Source: Coriobacteriia bacterium (GTDB taxonomy: Bacteria; Actinomycetota; Coriobacteriia; Anaerosomatales; JAAXUF01). From it: a stretch of DNA of 64,000 nt. Positions 54,571 through 63,132 of the stretch are shown piece by piece (the first letter of the stretch is position 1; each line of letters opens with the position of its first letter). The position numbers and the translations under genes are program-made. Location: NCBI GenBank assembly GCA_013336165.1, contig JAAXUF010000001.1, positions 124,001 to 188,000 on the forward strand. Direction: 5' to 3'. Under the pieces are notes generated by a model. It made no database searches and was not told the DNA's origin. It saw nothing but the letters and a program-made list of their open reading frames with translations.

Positions 54571-56684
54571 CCGCTGCTCACCCACTCCCACGCCGAGGAG
54601 AAGACGCGACGGACCTCTTCGCGCAGTGGGGCATGCGCGGGCAGCACAAGATGAGGATCCTTCTCGACGATCGCACGGGCATCGGCTCTGGCCTGTTCGA
54701 TGAGCTCCCCGTCCGCTATGACCGACGCGAGCTTCAGAGCCGGAAGCCCGTGCTGCTGGTCGCCGAGGATATGGCCTTCTCCGCGCAACTTCAAGTCCAG
54801 CTCAGCGAGTTCAAAGCCGTCTTCGGTCGCCATGATCGCGTTCATACGCTCTTGGCTATCCTGGTTGCGCGGATCGGCGACGAGATACACGCATCCCGAA
54901 TAGGCGCCACGTCCGACACGCCCTCGGAGCTGGTGAAGCTGCGCCAAGCCAAACCGGTCGGCGTCTTCCACCATCATGACGGTCGCATTGGGGACATCGA
55001 CGCCAACCTCAATCACCGTGGTTGCTACAAGCACGTCAATCTCGCCGCTGCGAAACTCGTGCATTGTCTTGAGCTTGTCCGATGACCGCATCCTGCCGGT
55101 GAGAAGACCGATCCTGAGTTCGGGAAAGACCTGACTTCGGAGACGCTCCACCTCAACTTTCGCGGCCTTGGCTTCGGCTGCTTCCGACTCTTCGACAAGC
55201 GCGCAGACGACATACGCCTGCCGGCCTTCTCTGACGGCCGTCCGGATGGCGTCGTATGCCTTCTGACGCTCTCTGGGACGCACCAAGGCGGTCGTCACAC
55301 CAGAGCACGCATTGGGCCGTATGCGGAGGTAGGAGGTCTCCAGATCGCCGTAGAGGGTCAGCGCCAGCGACCGGGGAATGGGGGTAGCGGTCATTACCAG
55401 CAAGTCTGTCGCTGTCCCTTTCTCGCGCAGGCCAAGTCTCTGGTTCACACCGAAACGATGCTGCTCATCAACGATCGCAAGGCTGAGCCGATCAAAGACC
55501 ACGCTTTCTTCCAGCAGTGCGTGAGTCCCAAACAGCACTTGTACCGCGCCTTCGGCGACTCGGCCGAGAATCTCCCGCTTCTTGGCTGCAGGCGTAGATC
55601 CGGTGAGCAGCCCCCACGATACTCCGGATGAGTCGAGCAGAGGCCCGATGGCGCTAGCGTACTGCGTGGCGAGTACTTCTGTTGGAGCCATCATCGCGGA
55701 TTGTGCGCCCGTGTCGGCTGACGCGACCAGGGCATGGGCCGCCACAAGGGTCTTGCCGGTCCCCACGTCCCCAAGCAGAAGTCGGTTCATAGGGTGAGGA
55801 GACACCATGTCGTCATGGATCTCAGCGATCGCGCGCGCTTGGTCCTTGGTCAGAGTGAACGGGAGTGCCGCCTCAAGCGCTCTGAGATGAGGTCCACCGA
55901 CGATATGTGCGGTTCCTGTGCGTTCGCGCGTGAGTGCATGTCGGCGTATCGCCGTATACAGCTGCAGCAGGAGGATTTCGTCGTATGCCAACCGCGTACG
56001 AGCTTCCGTGATGGAAGCGAGATGCTCGGGGAACTGGATTTCCCTGAGCGCAGAGCCTAGCGGCATCAAGCATCGCGCTTCACGCAGTGCGGAAGGCAGA
56101 TGGTCCGGAATGCCGCAGTAGTCGTCGACAGCTGCGGCGACGAGTCTCCTAAGCCAGTTGGTGCTCAGTGCTTCCGTCGCCCGGTGAACAGGAAGGATGC
56201 GACCCAAGCTGGTGATCACTCCGTCTTGCTCCGTCGGAAGCTTTTCGACAAACGGCGTCTTGATCTGTTTGAACCCGTAGTCGAGTTCAACTTTCCCGGC
56301 AAAAGCAACCCTGTCTCCCGGTGCAAACCTGCGTTCCACGTATGGTTGATTGAACCAGACGCCGAGCAACACTCCGGTGCCGTCGACAATGCCTATTTCA
56401 GTGATGGTCAGGCGAGGCCGAGGCTTCTTGATCCGGATTTCGTGTACGCGCCCAACGACGGTCACCTCGGCTCCAACCTTGACCTCTCGGAGGCTCGCAA
56501 CCGTACTGAGATCGAGATAGCGCATGGGATAGTGGCGGATGAGATCGCCGACCGTGTTGACACCCATGCTGCGCAAGGCCTTCGCCCGCGCCGCGTCAAC
56601 GAAGCGAGCGCTCTCTATCGGCGATGCGTGAGCGGCCAGCCGAGTACACCTGTCCGGAGAGTGGTGTACTGGGGTTTCGGACAC
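54567..56684 (-). CDS. recG: ATP-dependent DNA helicase RecG
   Basis: Branch-migration helicase for stalled forks and recombination intermediates. The 705-residue protein has an N-terminal wedge/OB domain (about 60-165), Walker A LLGDVGTGKT near residue 302, DEQHRFGVNQR near 400, MTATPIPRSLALTLYGDL near 425, and HQLRGRVGRG near 590. It ends with a TRG-like region. The start at GTG 56684, eight bases after degV, has a poor ribosome-binding site, so the true start could be slightly internal. Confidence 0.95.
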   Translation of the reverse strand: MSETPVHHSPDRCTRLAAHASPIESARFVDAARAKALRSMGVNTVGDLIRHYPMRYLDLSTVASLREVKVGAEVTVVGRVHEIRIKKPRPRLTITEIGIVDGTGVLLGVWFNQPYVERRFAPGDRVAFAGKVELDYGFKQIKTPFVEKLPTEQDGVITSLGRILPVHRATEALSTNWLRRLVAAAVDDYCGIPDHLPSALREARCLMPLGSALREIQFPEHLASITEARTRLAYDEILLLQLYTAIRRHALTRERTGTAHIVGGPHLRALEAALPFTLTKDQARAIAEIHDDMVSPHPMNRLLLGDVGTGKTLVAAHALVASADTGAQSAMMAPTEVLATQYASAIGPLLDSSGVSWGLLTGSTPAAKKREILGRVAEGAVQVLFGTHALLEESVVFDRLSLAIVDEQHRFGVNQRLGLREKGTATDLLVMTATPIPRSLALTLYGDLETSYLRIRPNACSGVTTALVRPRERQKAYDAIRTAVREGRQAYVVCALVEESEAAEAKAAKVEVERLRSQVFPELRIGLLTGRMRSSDKLKTMHEFRSGEIDVLVATTVIEVGVDVPNATVMMVEDADRFGLAQLHQLRGRVGRGAYSGCVYLVADPRNQDSQERMNAIMATEDGFELAELDLKLRGEGHILGDQQHGLPALKLASVIADGELIEQARADARAIVEKDPHLVLPAHAPLREEVRRVFSSAWEWVSSG

Positions 56685-56691
56685 CTTGTGA

Positions 56692-57546
56692 CTAGCCGAC
56701 AGGATAATAGGCGGCGCCGACAGTGCGTTGGCCGGTATGGACTCCGATCACGGAACCGATGAGGCCGTGGGAGTCATATTCCACATCAGCGCCGGCGGCG
56801 GTGATCGCATCCTCGAGTTCCTGCGCCGAATCGTCGCAGCAGCCGTGGAGCATCGCCACCCTCATGTGGCCGTTGGCCTTGGAGTCTTCCGCTATGTGCT
56901 GTGCCAGTGCCGCTATGGCTTGCGGTCGGCCGCGAACTTTCTTGAATGGCTCGATGATGCCGTCCGAATTTACGCGCAGAACAGGTTTGATGTTCAACAG
57001 CGCCGCTGCCAGCCCTGCCGCCTTTCCAGCGCGACCGCCTTTCACGAGGTTATCGAGGGTGTCGAGCACGAAGAAGAGGCGAGTTGAGCGGGCTACTTTC
57101 AGTGCGACAGCCTCGATTTCCTCGGCGGTCTTGCCTTGAGAGCGCGCTTCCACCGCAGCTTTGACGACCAGACCTGTAGCCTGAGATGCCAACTTCGAGT
57201 CGACGATCCTCACCGGAACGGAGGCGGTCTCGGCGGCCAGCATTGCGGACTCGAACGTGCCTGAGAACGTCGAAGAAATCGTTATGACGACGATCTCCTC
57301 AGCACCATTAGCGACTTCGCGACCGTAGGCGGCGGTGAAGTCCGCTGGTGAAGGCTGCGAAGTCGTAGGCAACTTCGCCGAAGCGGCCAGCCGCTCGTAG
57401 AACTGCGTCGGCACCATCTCAATCCAGTCGCGGTAGCCTTCATCTCCGAAATGCACGATGAGGGGGACCATCGTCACATCCATCGCGGCTAGCTGGTCAG
57501 GGCCAAGATCACACGTGCTGTCCGTAACAAGTCCGACTTTCGGCAT
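56692..57546 (-). CDS. degV: DegV family fatty-acid-binding protein (FakB type)
   Basis: A 284-residue DegV-fold protein that binds a fatty acid and presents it to the kinase FakA. It begins with VGLVTDSTCDL, has TTSQPSPADF near residue 60, TISSTFSGTFESA near 88, and DTLDNLVKGGRAGKAAGL near 160, all typical of FakB. Being next to the DAK2-domain gene strongly suggests a FakA-FakB pair. The ATG at 57546 has AGAGGAG upstream, 32 bases after the kinase gene. Confidence 0.92.
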   Translation of the reverse strand: MPKVGLVTDSTCDLGPDQLAAMDVTMVPLIVHFGDEGYRDWIEMVPTQFYERLAASAKLPTTSQPSPADFTAAYGREVANGAEEIVVITISSTFSGTFESAMLAAETASVPVRIVDSKLASQATGLVVKAAVEARSQGKTAEEIEAVALKVARSTRLFFVLDTLDNLVKGGRAGKAAGLAAALLNIKPVLRVNSDGIIEPFKKVRGRPQAIAALAQHIAEDSKANGHMRVAMLHGCCDDSAQELEDAITAAGADVEYDSHGLIGSVIGVHTGQRTVGAAYYPVG

Positions 57547-57578
57547 TGCTGCTCCTCTTTTGTTCGTGTGCGAAACGA

Positions 57579-59210
57579 CTATTCGGCGGCCAGAATGACC
57601 GGGTAGAGGGGCTGGCCACCACGATGCGTCTCAATATCCACATCGGGATAGGCCTTGCCGAGTTCTTCTGCGAGTGCCTCAAGGTCAGGATCGGACAGAT
57701 CCTCTCCTGCAAGTACAGTGAGTGTCTCGGCTCCATCGGCGAGAAGCACGCCGGCCAAACGCACAGACACCTCGCCGACCGCTGATCCTATGATCTCGAT
57801 CTCGTGTTCGCTGATGCCGATGATGTCACCGGTCTTGATGTCCCCTGCCTTGCCTTTGGCGTCTTTGACGGCCGTAGTGACCTCGCCGCTTCGGACTCCC
57901 TCGGCAGCCTCCGTCATCGCTGAGGCCAAAACATCCAAGTCCTGTCCGCCATCAACAGCAAGCATCGCCGAGAATGATTGCGGCACCGAGGTGGTAGGAA
58001 CCACCACCGTCGGCCTCGACGCGACCGAAGCCGCCGCGTTGGCCGCCATCACGATGTTCTTGTTGTTCGGAAGTACGATGACCTTGTCCGCATGTACGGA
58101 CTCAATAGCCTCAAGAAGCTCCTGTGTGGACGGATTCATGGTTTGACCGCCGCTGACGACGACGTCTGCGCCCAAGGAATGCAGTATTTCCGCTAGACCG
58201 TCACCGGCTGCCACGGCCACAAAGCCAATCGGTTTCGCCGGAGCCGTGCGCTTGGCGGCCAATGCCGCCGCATTCTCCGCTTTGAGGCCGCGATCACGGG
58301 CCTCGGTCTGGCGGCGCATGTTGTTGACGTGAACCTCGGCAACCTCGCCGAGTACCGTCATGTACTGCAGAACAGCACCAGGGTTGTTCGTGTGAACGTG
58401 GACTTTGTATTCTCCGTCGCTGCCGACGACGAGCTCGCTACCACCTTGCGAGGACACGTACTCCTCGATCAGTGCCGGATCAACGTTATCGCCATACAGC
58501 AGGAATTCCGTGCAGTACAGGTATTCGCTGTCATCCCAATCGTCCACGGGCACGACACCCATGAGGGGAGCCGAGGCCGACGACACGTCTTCGATATGTA
58601 CCGCTGCCCCCAAAGCCCCGGCCACAAACCCTTCGATCAGAATGGCCAGCCCAAAACCACCGGCGTCGACAACCCCGCTTTCCTTCAAGACGGGGAGCAG
58701 TTCGGGAGTGCGACGAACGGACTCAAACGCCGCCGCGCTGATGCGTGTGAGGGCATCGGCAATGGGAGCGCCGTCATTTGCCGCCCGTCGAGCCGCTTCC
58801 GCAGTGTCACGAAGAACAGTCAGGATCGTACCTTCAACCGGTTTACGCACAGCCTGAAACGCAACAACAACCGAGCGCTCAAGAGCCTTGGCGACCGCTT
58901 CTGCGTCGAATTCGGTGGCGCCTTCAGCGCCTTCGCAAAGCCCCCGCAGAATCTGGCTCAATATGACCCCCGAGTTGCCTCGGGCCCCCATGAGCGATCC
59001 ATGTGTGATGGCTTGCGCGATGGTGTGGAGGTTCGCGTCGTCACCCAGTTTGCCGACCTCGGCTACGACGACATCCATTGTGAGCGACATGTTGGTTCCC
59101 GTGTCACCATCGGGAACCGGAAACACATTCAGCCGGTTCACTTCCTCTTTGCGCTCTTTGAGAGTCTGCGCAGCAGAGGATACCAGGCCGACGTACAGAG
59201 ATACGGTCAT
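57579..59210 (-). CDS. fakA: DAK2-domain fatty acid kinase FakA (YloV type)
   Basis: Phosphorylates FakB-bound fatty acids for phospholipid synthesis. The 543-residue protein has the N-terminal DhaL-type kinase domain: NVFPVPDGDTGTNMSLT at residues 28-44 with the metal-binding Asp residues, then HGSLMGARGNSGVILSQILRG near 89 and ESGVVDAGGFGLAIL. A central EDD-like region (TEFLLYGDN, GEYKVHVHTNNPG) and a C-terminal substrate-binding domain (VVVSGGQTMNPSTQEL near 350) follow. Its order after Asp23 and before degV matches many Gram-positives. Confidence 0.93.
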   Translation of the reverse strand: MTVSLYVGLVSSAAQTLKERKEEVNRLNVFPVPDGDTGTNMSLTMDVVVAEVGKLGDDANLHTIAQAITHGSLMGARGNSGVILSQILRGLCEGAEGATEFDAEAVAKALERSVVVAFQAVRKPVEGTILTVLRDTAEAARRAANDGAPIADALTRISAAAFESVRRTPELLPVLKESGVVDAGGFGLAILIEGFVAGALGAAVHIEDVSSASAPLMGVVPVDDWDDSEYLYCTEFLLYGDNVDPALIEEYVSSQGGSELVVGSDGEYKVHVHTNNPGAVLQYMTVLGEVAEVHVNNMRRQTEARDRGLKAENAAALAAKRTAPAKPIGFVAVAAGDGLAEILHSLGADVVVSGGQTMNPSTQELLEAIESVHADKVIVLPNNKNIVMAANAAASVASRPTVVVPTTSVPQSFSAMLAVDGGQDLDVLASAMTEAAEGVRSGEVTTAVKDAKGKAGDIKTGDIIGISEHEIEIIGSAVGEVSVRLAGVLLADGAETLTVLAGEDLSDPDLEALAEELGKAYPDVDIETHRGGQPLYPVILAAE

Positions 59211-59231
59211 AGGAGCTGCTCCGGATTCGTA

Positions 59232-59582
59232 TTACTGGTTGCGGACCTTAACACCCTGCACGTGCACGTCTACAACGACAACCTTAAGGTCGGCCGTGTC
59301 AGTCAACACGTATCGAACGCGATTTGCAAGGTTATGCGACACCTCGGCCAGATTGGTGCCGAATTCGATGATGACGTACAGGTCGACTGCAACGCCATCC
59401 TCGGTTGGCGAAACCCTGACGCCGCGACGCAGCTTCTGCGCCGGGAGGAGCTGTGCTACACCGTCGCGCAGGGACGGGCTTGCCATTCCGACGATGCCAT
59501 AGCTTTCCAGAGCTGCATATCCTGCCAAGTCTGCAAGCACATCGTTCGCAATGTTCACACTGCCGGAGATTGGCTTTGGCAT
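59232..59582 (-). CDS. Asp23/Gls24 (YloU) family envelope stress protein
   Basis: A 116-residue Asp23-domain protein. It has GSVNIANDVLADLAGYAALESYGIVGM near the start, the central VRVSPTEDGVAVDLYVIIEFG, and NLANRVRYVLTD. Family members associate with the membrane and envelope homeostasis, and the YloU-YloV (FakA) pairing is conserved. The ATG at 59582 has GGAGGAG upstream and follows the DUF1858 stop by one base. Confidence 0.92.
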   Translation of the reverse strand: MPKPISGSVNIANDVLADLAGYAALESYGIVGMASPSLRDGVAQLLPAQKLRRGVRVSPTEDGVAVDLYVIIEFGTNLAEVSHNLANRVRYVLTDTADLKVVVVDVHVQGVKVRNQ

Positions 59583-59583
59583 G

Positions 59584-59808
59584 TCACTCCTCCTCCGTGG
59601 AACCGGCATTTAGCGCGTTCAGATCCGCAAGCAGGCTCTCGACCGACACCTCATGCATGCTTGCAACCGCTGCAACAGTCTCCATGCCAGAGGCTAGGCA
59701 TGAGGGACAGCCGAGACCGTGATCTATGAACACGTCGGCAGCTCCTGGGCAAGCCCTGAGTACGTCGCTGATGAGCATGTCCGGCGTAATCGTGTTCACT
59801 GTCTGCAT
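59584..59808 (-). CDS. DUF1858 domain protein
   Basis: A 74-residue protein matching the DUF1858 (ScdA N-terminal-like) pattern: ITPDMLISDVLRACPGAADVFIDHGLGCPSC, then ETVAAVASMHEVSVESLLADLN. Cys34 and Cys37 form a CxxC typical of domains linked to redox or iron-sulfur proteins. It is the first gene of the minus-strand run ending far to the left, with Asp23 directly after it. Its function is unknown. Finding it in front of asp23-fakA is less usual. Confidence 0.85.
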   Translation of the reverse strand: MQTVNTITPDMLISDVLRACPGAADVFIDHGLGCPSCLASGMETVAAVASMHEVSVESLLADLNALNAGSTEEE

Positions 59809-59851
59809 CGCCCACCCTGGTCAGCCGGCTGATCAATGTCGCGCAGGCATC

Positions 59852-59857
59852 AGTATA
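59852..59857 (-). promoter_or_regulatory. Candidate -10 box for the DUF1858-asp23-fakA run
   Basis: TATACT on the minus strand lies 44 bases before the DUF1858 start, in the divergent spacer with rpmB. No convincing -35 is visible, so confidence is limited. Confidence 0.4.
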
Positions 59858-59904
59858 GCCGAGAATTGCATCATAGCCGGGGAGAACATGCCCCGAAGAC
59901 GTTC

Positions 59905-59934
59905 TTGTCGCGGCAATACGGCGTGTGATAGCAT
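59905..59934 (+). promoter_or_regulatory. Weak candidate promoter for rpmB
   Basis: TTGTCG and TAGCAT are 18 bases apart on the plus strand, with the -10 about 70 bases before the rpmB start. It is the best match in the divergent spacer, which must hold an rpmB promoter. Confidence 0.35.
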
Positions 59935-60003
59935 TACCTGCGTTTTTCCATTGAACAGTCCGAGGGATCAACAGATCTCTTACATGCAAGAGGAGCGTAT
60001 CCG

Positions 60004-60192
60004 ATGTCACAAGTTTGTGCAGTCTGCGGGAAGCACCCGGTTGCCGGCCGCAACGTCAGCCACTCCCACCGCGTGACCAACCGTGTCTTCAAGCCCAATA
60101 TCCAGAGGGTCACGGCAGTCATCGAGGGGCACGTGAAGAAGGTCAACGTGTGCACCAAGTGCATGAAGGCCGGCAAAGTAACCCGCGCGTAG
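60004..60192 (+). CDS. rpmB: 50S ribosomal protein L28 (zinc-binding form)
   Basis: A 62-residue large-subunit protein starting MSQVCAVCGKHPVAGRNVSHS, with VCTKCMKAGKV near the end. Cys5, Cys8, Cys50 and Cys53 make it the zinc-containing type. The ATG at 60004 has AAGAGGAG upstream. It diverges from the DUF1858-fakA-recG run and is followed by a strong terminator, so it is monocistronic. Confidence 0.96.
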   Translation: MSQVCAVCGKHPVAGRNVSHSHRVTNRVFKPNIQRVTAVIEGHVKKVNVCTKCMKAGKVTRA

Positions 60193-60213
60193 CGTTTGCT
60201 GCGAGGATCGCCT

Positions 60214-60245
60214 GAAGGCCGCCCTTGGGCGGCCTTCTTCGTTTT
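60214..60245 (+). terminator. Intrinsic terminator after rpmB
   Basis: GAAGGCCGCC pairs with GGCGGCCTTC around a four-base loop, followed by TTCGTTTT on the plus strand, 21 bases after the rpmB stop. Confidence 0.85.
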
Positions 60246-60285
60246 GCATCGATCGAGATATCAGCGGTTCAAAGACGCTCTCGGA

Positions 60286-61845
60286 CTATTCGCCTAGGTT
60301 CAACACCGCAACGAAATGTTCAACTATGTCGGGGTCGAATTGCCTGCCGGCTTGAGCCCGCAGCTCGGATATCGCGCTCGCGCGATTCAGTGTTGCACGG
60401 TACGGCCGGTCGGAAGTCATAGCCACATATGCGTCGACAACGGCTAGTGTTCGCGCTCCGAGAGGTATGTCTGTTCCGGACAATCCGGCCGTATACCCCG
60501 CTCCGTCGTATCGTTCGTGATGGTGGGACACGATCGGCACAACGGCATGGAGTGCCGGCATTCTCGCGAGTACGTCTCCGGCAATCGCAGGGTGCATCTT
60601 GAGCATCCCCCACTCAACTGTAGATAGCGGCCGATTGGATACGGTTACGGCTTCACCCGCCGCCAACATGCCTACATCGCGCAACATGGCAGCAATGCGC
60701 AATGCCTCCAGATCCGCATCGGAGAAGCCCATAGCTTCTCCCAATAGCATTGAAAGCCCGATGACCTTCTCAGTTCCTCGATGCGAATAGGGATCCTTGG
60801 ATTCCAGTGCCAGCACAAGTGCTTCAAGCGTCTGAAGGTACATCTCCCGCGCCGAATCCATCGACCAGGCGTTTCTCAGCGCGCTTGCCGCTGCTCGTCC
60901 GAGTGTCTCGAGCGCATCTACGTGATGGGGCATGAAGCCAGCCCCGAAGTCCGCCGATCCCACGTTGATGACACCGAGGCTACCTTGATCGTCACGAATC
61001 GGAACACTCATGGCGGAGCGCACGCCGCGCCGCGAGTTCCGGAGCGCATCTCCGTTTAGATCTTCAATGACGAGCCCGTGACCACTGGCGAGCACCCAGC
61101 CTGAGATCCCTTCGCCCTCGGCGACTTCCGTAGATGCGACGACGTCCTCAGGAAGACCCTCGGAAAACAGTATGCGCATTCGCGTATTGTCAGCGTCGAG
61201 AAGCATGACGCTCCCAGTCTGCGCATGGCTAAGCCGCATTGCGGTATGCAGTGCCTCGCGAACTACTCCATCGGCGGACTTCGCCTGCGTCAGTGAACTG
61301 CCGGCTTCAAGCATGATTCGAGATATCGTCAGATCAACTCGGGCAACGTGAAGAGCCAACGCCGCCGTCAACGAGCCTCGAAAACGTGCCGCGATCATGG
61401 TGAGAACCTCAGAGTCCGGTCGGGTGGCACACGTCATGTCCACCACAGCCACTCCCCGAACCTCCGGGGTATCGAGCGGAATCACGAACTGCCAAACCTT
61501 TCGGCATTCGTTCGCACAGAGAGCGTCGTCGGCTTCCTCGAGCTTCGACATGCCGGTAGTCAGGGCGTCACCCAGAAGCGTCCCTGTGGTTGAAACCGGC
61601 AGCAAACCGCATGCGGCGTCGCCTTCGGTGATCACCAACCGCAGCGTACTTGAGTAGCTGTCCTCAATCCATAAGTGCGCCGCGCAAGCGTCTTGGACCT
61701 TTCGGACGCTCGCGAGCAACGCACGCAACACGTCGACCGGCTCGACGCCTCGGGGTGCGCTGAGATCAACCCGGTCAAACGCCGAGGTAGAAGATGTTGT
61801 TTGCCTGGAAACGAGAGCCTCCCCCACATTGATATTGAATGACAC
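60286..61845 (-). CDS. GAF-GAF-HD-GYP signalling protein with degenerate HD motif
   Basis: A 519-residue cytoplasmic protein. Residues 35-170 look like a first GAF-type domain, 180-325 a clear second GAF domain (GISGWVLASGHGLVIEDLN), and 335-515 an HD-GYP domain of the cyclic-di-GMP phosphodiesterase group. The GYP half is well kept: HP at 418-419, HHHERYDGAGYTAG at 441-454, and VVDAYVAMTSDRPYR at 469-483. The HD motif itself reads MLRDVGM, so the metal-binding His is Arg389 and the usual Lys after Gly is Met393. Catalysis may be lost or altered. It follows thiN by 32 bases. Start GTG 61845 is tentative. Confidence 0.88.
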   Translation of the reverse strand: MSFNINVGEALVSRQTTSSTSAFDRVDLSAPRGVEPVDVLRALLASVRKVQDACAAHLWIEDSYSSTLRLVITEGDAACGLLPVSTTGTLLGDALTTGMSKLEEADDALCANECRKVWQFVIPLDTPEVRGVAVVDMTCATRPDSEVLTMIAARFRGSLTAALALHVARVDLTISRIMLEAGSSLTQAKSADGVVREALHTAMRLSHAQTGSVMLLDADNTRMRILFSEGLPEDVVASTEVAEGEGISGWVLASGHGLVIEDLNGDALRNSRRGVRSAMSVPIRDDQGSLGVINVGSADFGAGFMPHHVDALETLGRAAASALRNAWSMDSAREMYLQTLEALVLALESKDPYSHRGTEKVIGLSMLLGEAMGFSDADLEALRIAAMLRDVGMLAAGEAVTVSNRPLSTVEWGMLKMHPAIAGDVLARMPALHAVVPIVSHHHERYDGAGYTAGLSGTDIPLGARTLAVVDAYVAMTSDRPYRATLNRASAISELRAQAGRQFDPDIVEHFVAVLNLGE

Positions 61846-61877
61846 GCAGCTTCATATCATGCCGTAGTAGACACTGA

Positions 61878-62546
61878 CTACTCTTCAGTGGCACGCCCTT
61901 GGCCATCGATAGCAGACGATATCACGATGAGCGTGCCACTCTGCACGCTCACACATGCAGTATCGGCTTGGTTGATCACATTACTTAGTCCCAAAGTCGA
62001 ATCCGGTGCAATCTCATGCTCAGCCAACGGCCACTTCACGCCGGTGACAGACACTGTGGCCGGTCCGCCAAACGCAACAAGTGAGATGATACTGCCCGTG
62101 CCACAGAGATGCAGATTCTCCCGTCCGCCGGGGGTCAGGATCCAGATGGCGGTGGCGCGCTCAAGGAGCCGAGGACGCAGATCCGCGCCATGAACTAGCG
62201 CCGACAAGCCGAGGAGTTCGTGATCGGCACGCCCTCCCCATCCCCCGGTCACGGTTGCCCTCTTGGCTCCCATGGAACGCGCCTGATTAAGCGCCAGCAC
62301 AAGATCGCTCTCGTCCTTGTCGGCGGGCAGCTGCACCAATTGGGTGCCTGCCATTTCCAGAGCGATCTTGTCGGCGGGGGTAATTGAATCCAGGTCGCCG
62401 ATGAGAGTGTGAGGCACGATGCCTGCACGCAAACACAGGTTTCCGCCGCCATCAACGGCGATGACGACATCCTCTTGCGCGGCGAGTTCTGCGACCCACT
62501 CAGGATCCGGCGCTGCCGGCGATGCGCATACCAAGAGGACGTTCAC
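61878..62546 (-). CDS. thiN: Thiamine pyrophosphokinase
   Basis: Transfers pyrophosphate from ATP to thiamine to make TPP. The 222-residue protein has AVDGGGNLCLRAGIVPHTLIGDLDSI (residues about 30-55), the substrate-site motif DKDESDLVLAL near 77, TGGWGGRADHELL near 97, and a C-terminal beta-domain. GTG at 62546 has AAAGGG seven bases upstream and lies four bases after the thiT stop, so the two thiamine genes form one unit. Confidence 0.92.
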   Translation of the reverse strand: MNVLLVCASPAAPDPEWVAELAAQEDVVIAVDGGGNLCLRAGIVPHTLIGDLDSITPADKIALEMAGTQLVQLPADKDESDLVLALNQARSMGAKRATVTGGWGGRADHELLGLSALVHGADLRPRLLERATAIWILTPGGRENLHLCGTGSIISLVAFGGPATVSVTGVKWPLAEHEIAPDSTLGLSNVINQADTACVSVQSGTLIVISSAIDGQGRATEE

Positions 62547-62550
62547 TGCC

Positions 62551-63132
62551 CTACCCTTTCGCGGATGATGACCCGGTTGGCACTGCACGCTCAAGAACCG
62601 GAAGCACTACTGCTGCGACGATGATGGACCCTATCAGTGAAGGCGCCAAGTAGCTGAGATTGTAGACAACGGAGTAGAGCCAGACAGGCTGATCGGCCGG
62701 CGCATAAGCTGCGAAGAAAAGTACCCCTGAGACCCAGTGGGAAGCGAATCGGGCAACTCCCCCGGCGAGCATCGCGAGTACCGCGAGAGCAGACGCCTTC
62801 AGCGGGGACAAGGCAATCAGTCGCTTGTATGTTGTTGCCCAAAGCCCGCTGAGACCGACCAGAGCGAATGCAATCGGGTAGTCTAGGAGAACCTGTGCCC
62901 AGAATACGATGTAGGGCTCGACGAGCAGATCGACGGTGCCCCAGATTGCCCCGGCAACAAGCCCCACTGCAGGCCCTCGGCGCAAAGCGATTATGAAGAG
63001 AGGTACCATCGCGAGCGAAATCTCGCCGCCGGCGATATTGATGGGCAGCCTGAAACGCAGCATGTTCAGAACCGCACACAGAGCAACCGTCAGTGCGATT
63101 TCAACTAAGGTGCGGATTCGTTCAGATCTCAT
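62551..63132 (-). CDS. thiT: Thiamine ECF transporter S component
   Basis: Membrane substrate-binding subunit that captures thiamine for an ECF energising module. The 193-residue protein has six hydrophobic segments and the ThiT pattern: INIAGGEISLAMVPLFIIALRRG near residue 38, GTVDLLVEPYIVFWAQVLLDYPIAF near 71, and ARFASHWVSGVLFFAAYAP near 130, with the aromatic residues that line the thiamine pocket. ATG 63132 follows AGGAGAAGG; the longer frame runs through the structured leader. The ECF ATPases and T component are not in the window. Pairing with thiN supports thiamine salvage. Confidence 0.92.
   Translation of the reverse strand: MRSERIRTLVEIALTVALCAVLNMLRFRLPINIAGGEISLAMVPLFIIALRRGPAVGLVAGAIWGTVDLLVEPYIVFWAQVLLDYPIAFALVGLSGLWATTYKRLIALSPLKASALAVLAMLAGGVARFASHWVSGVLFFAAYAPADQPVWLYSVVYNLSYLAPSLIGSIIVAAVVLPVLERAVPTGSSSAKG

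Noticed and set aside
58329-59729. 466-codon plus-strand open frame opposite fakA and asp23
   Set aside because: Antisense shadow of two well-supported genes.
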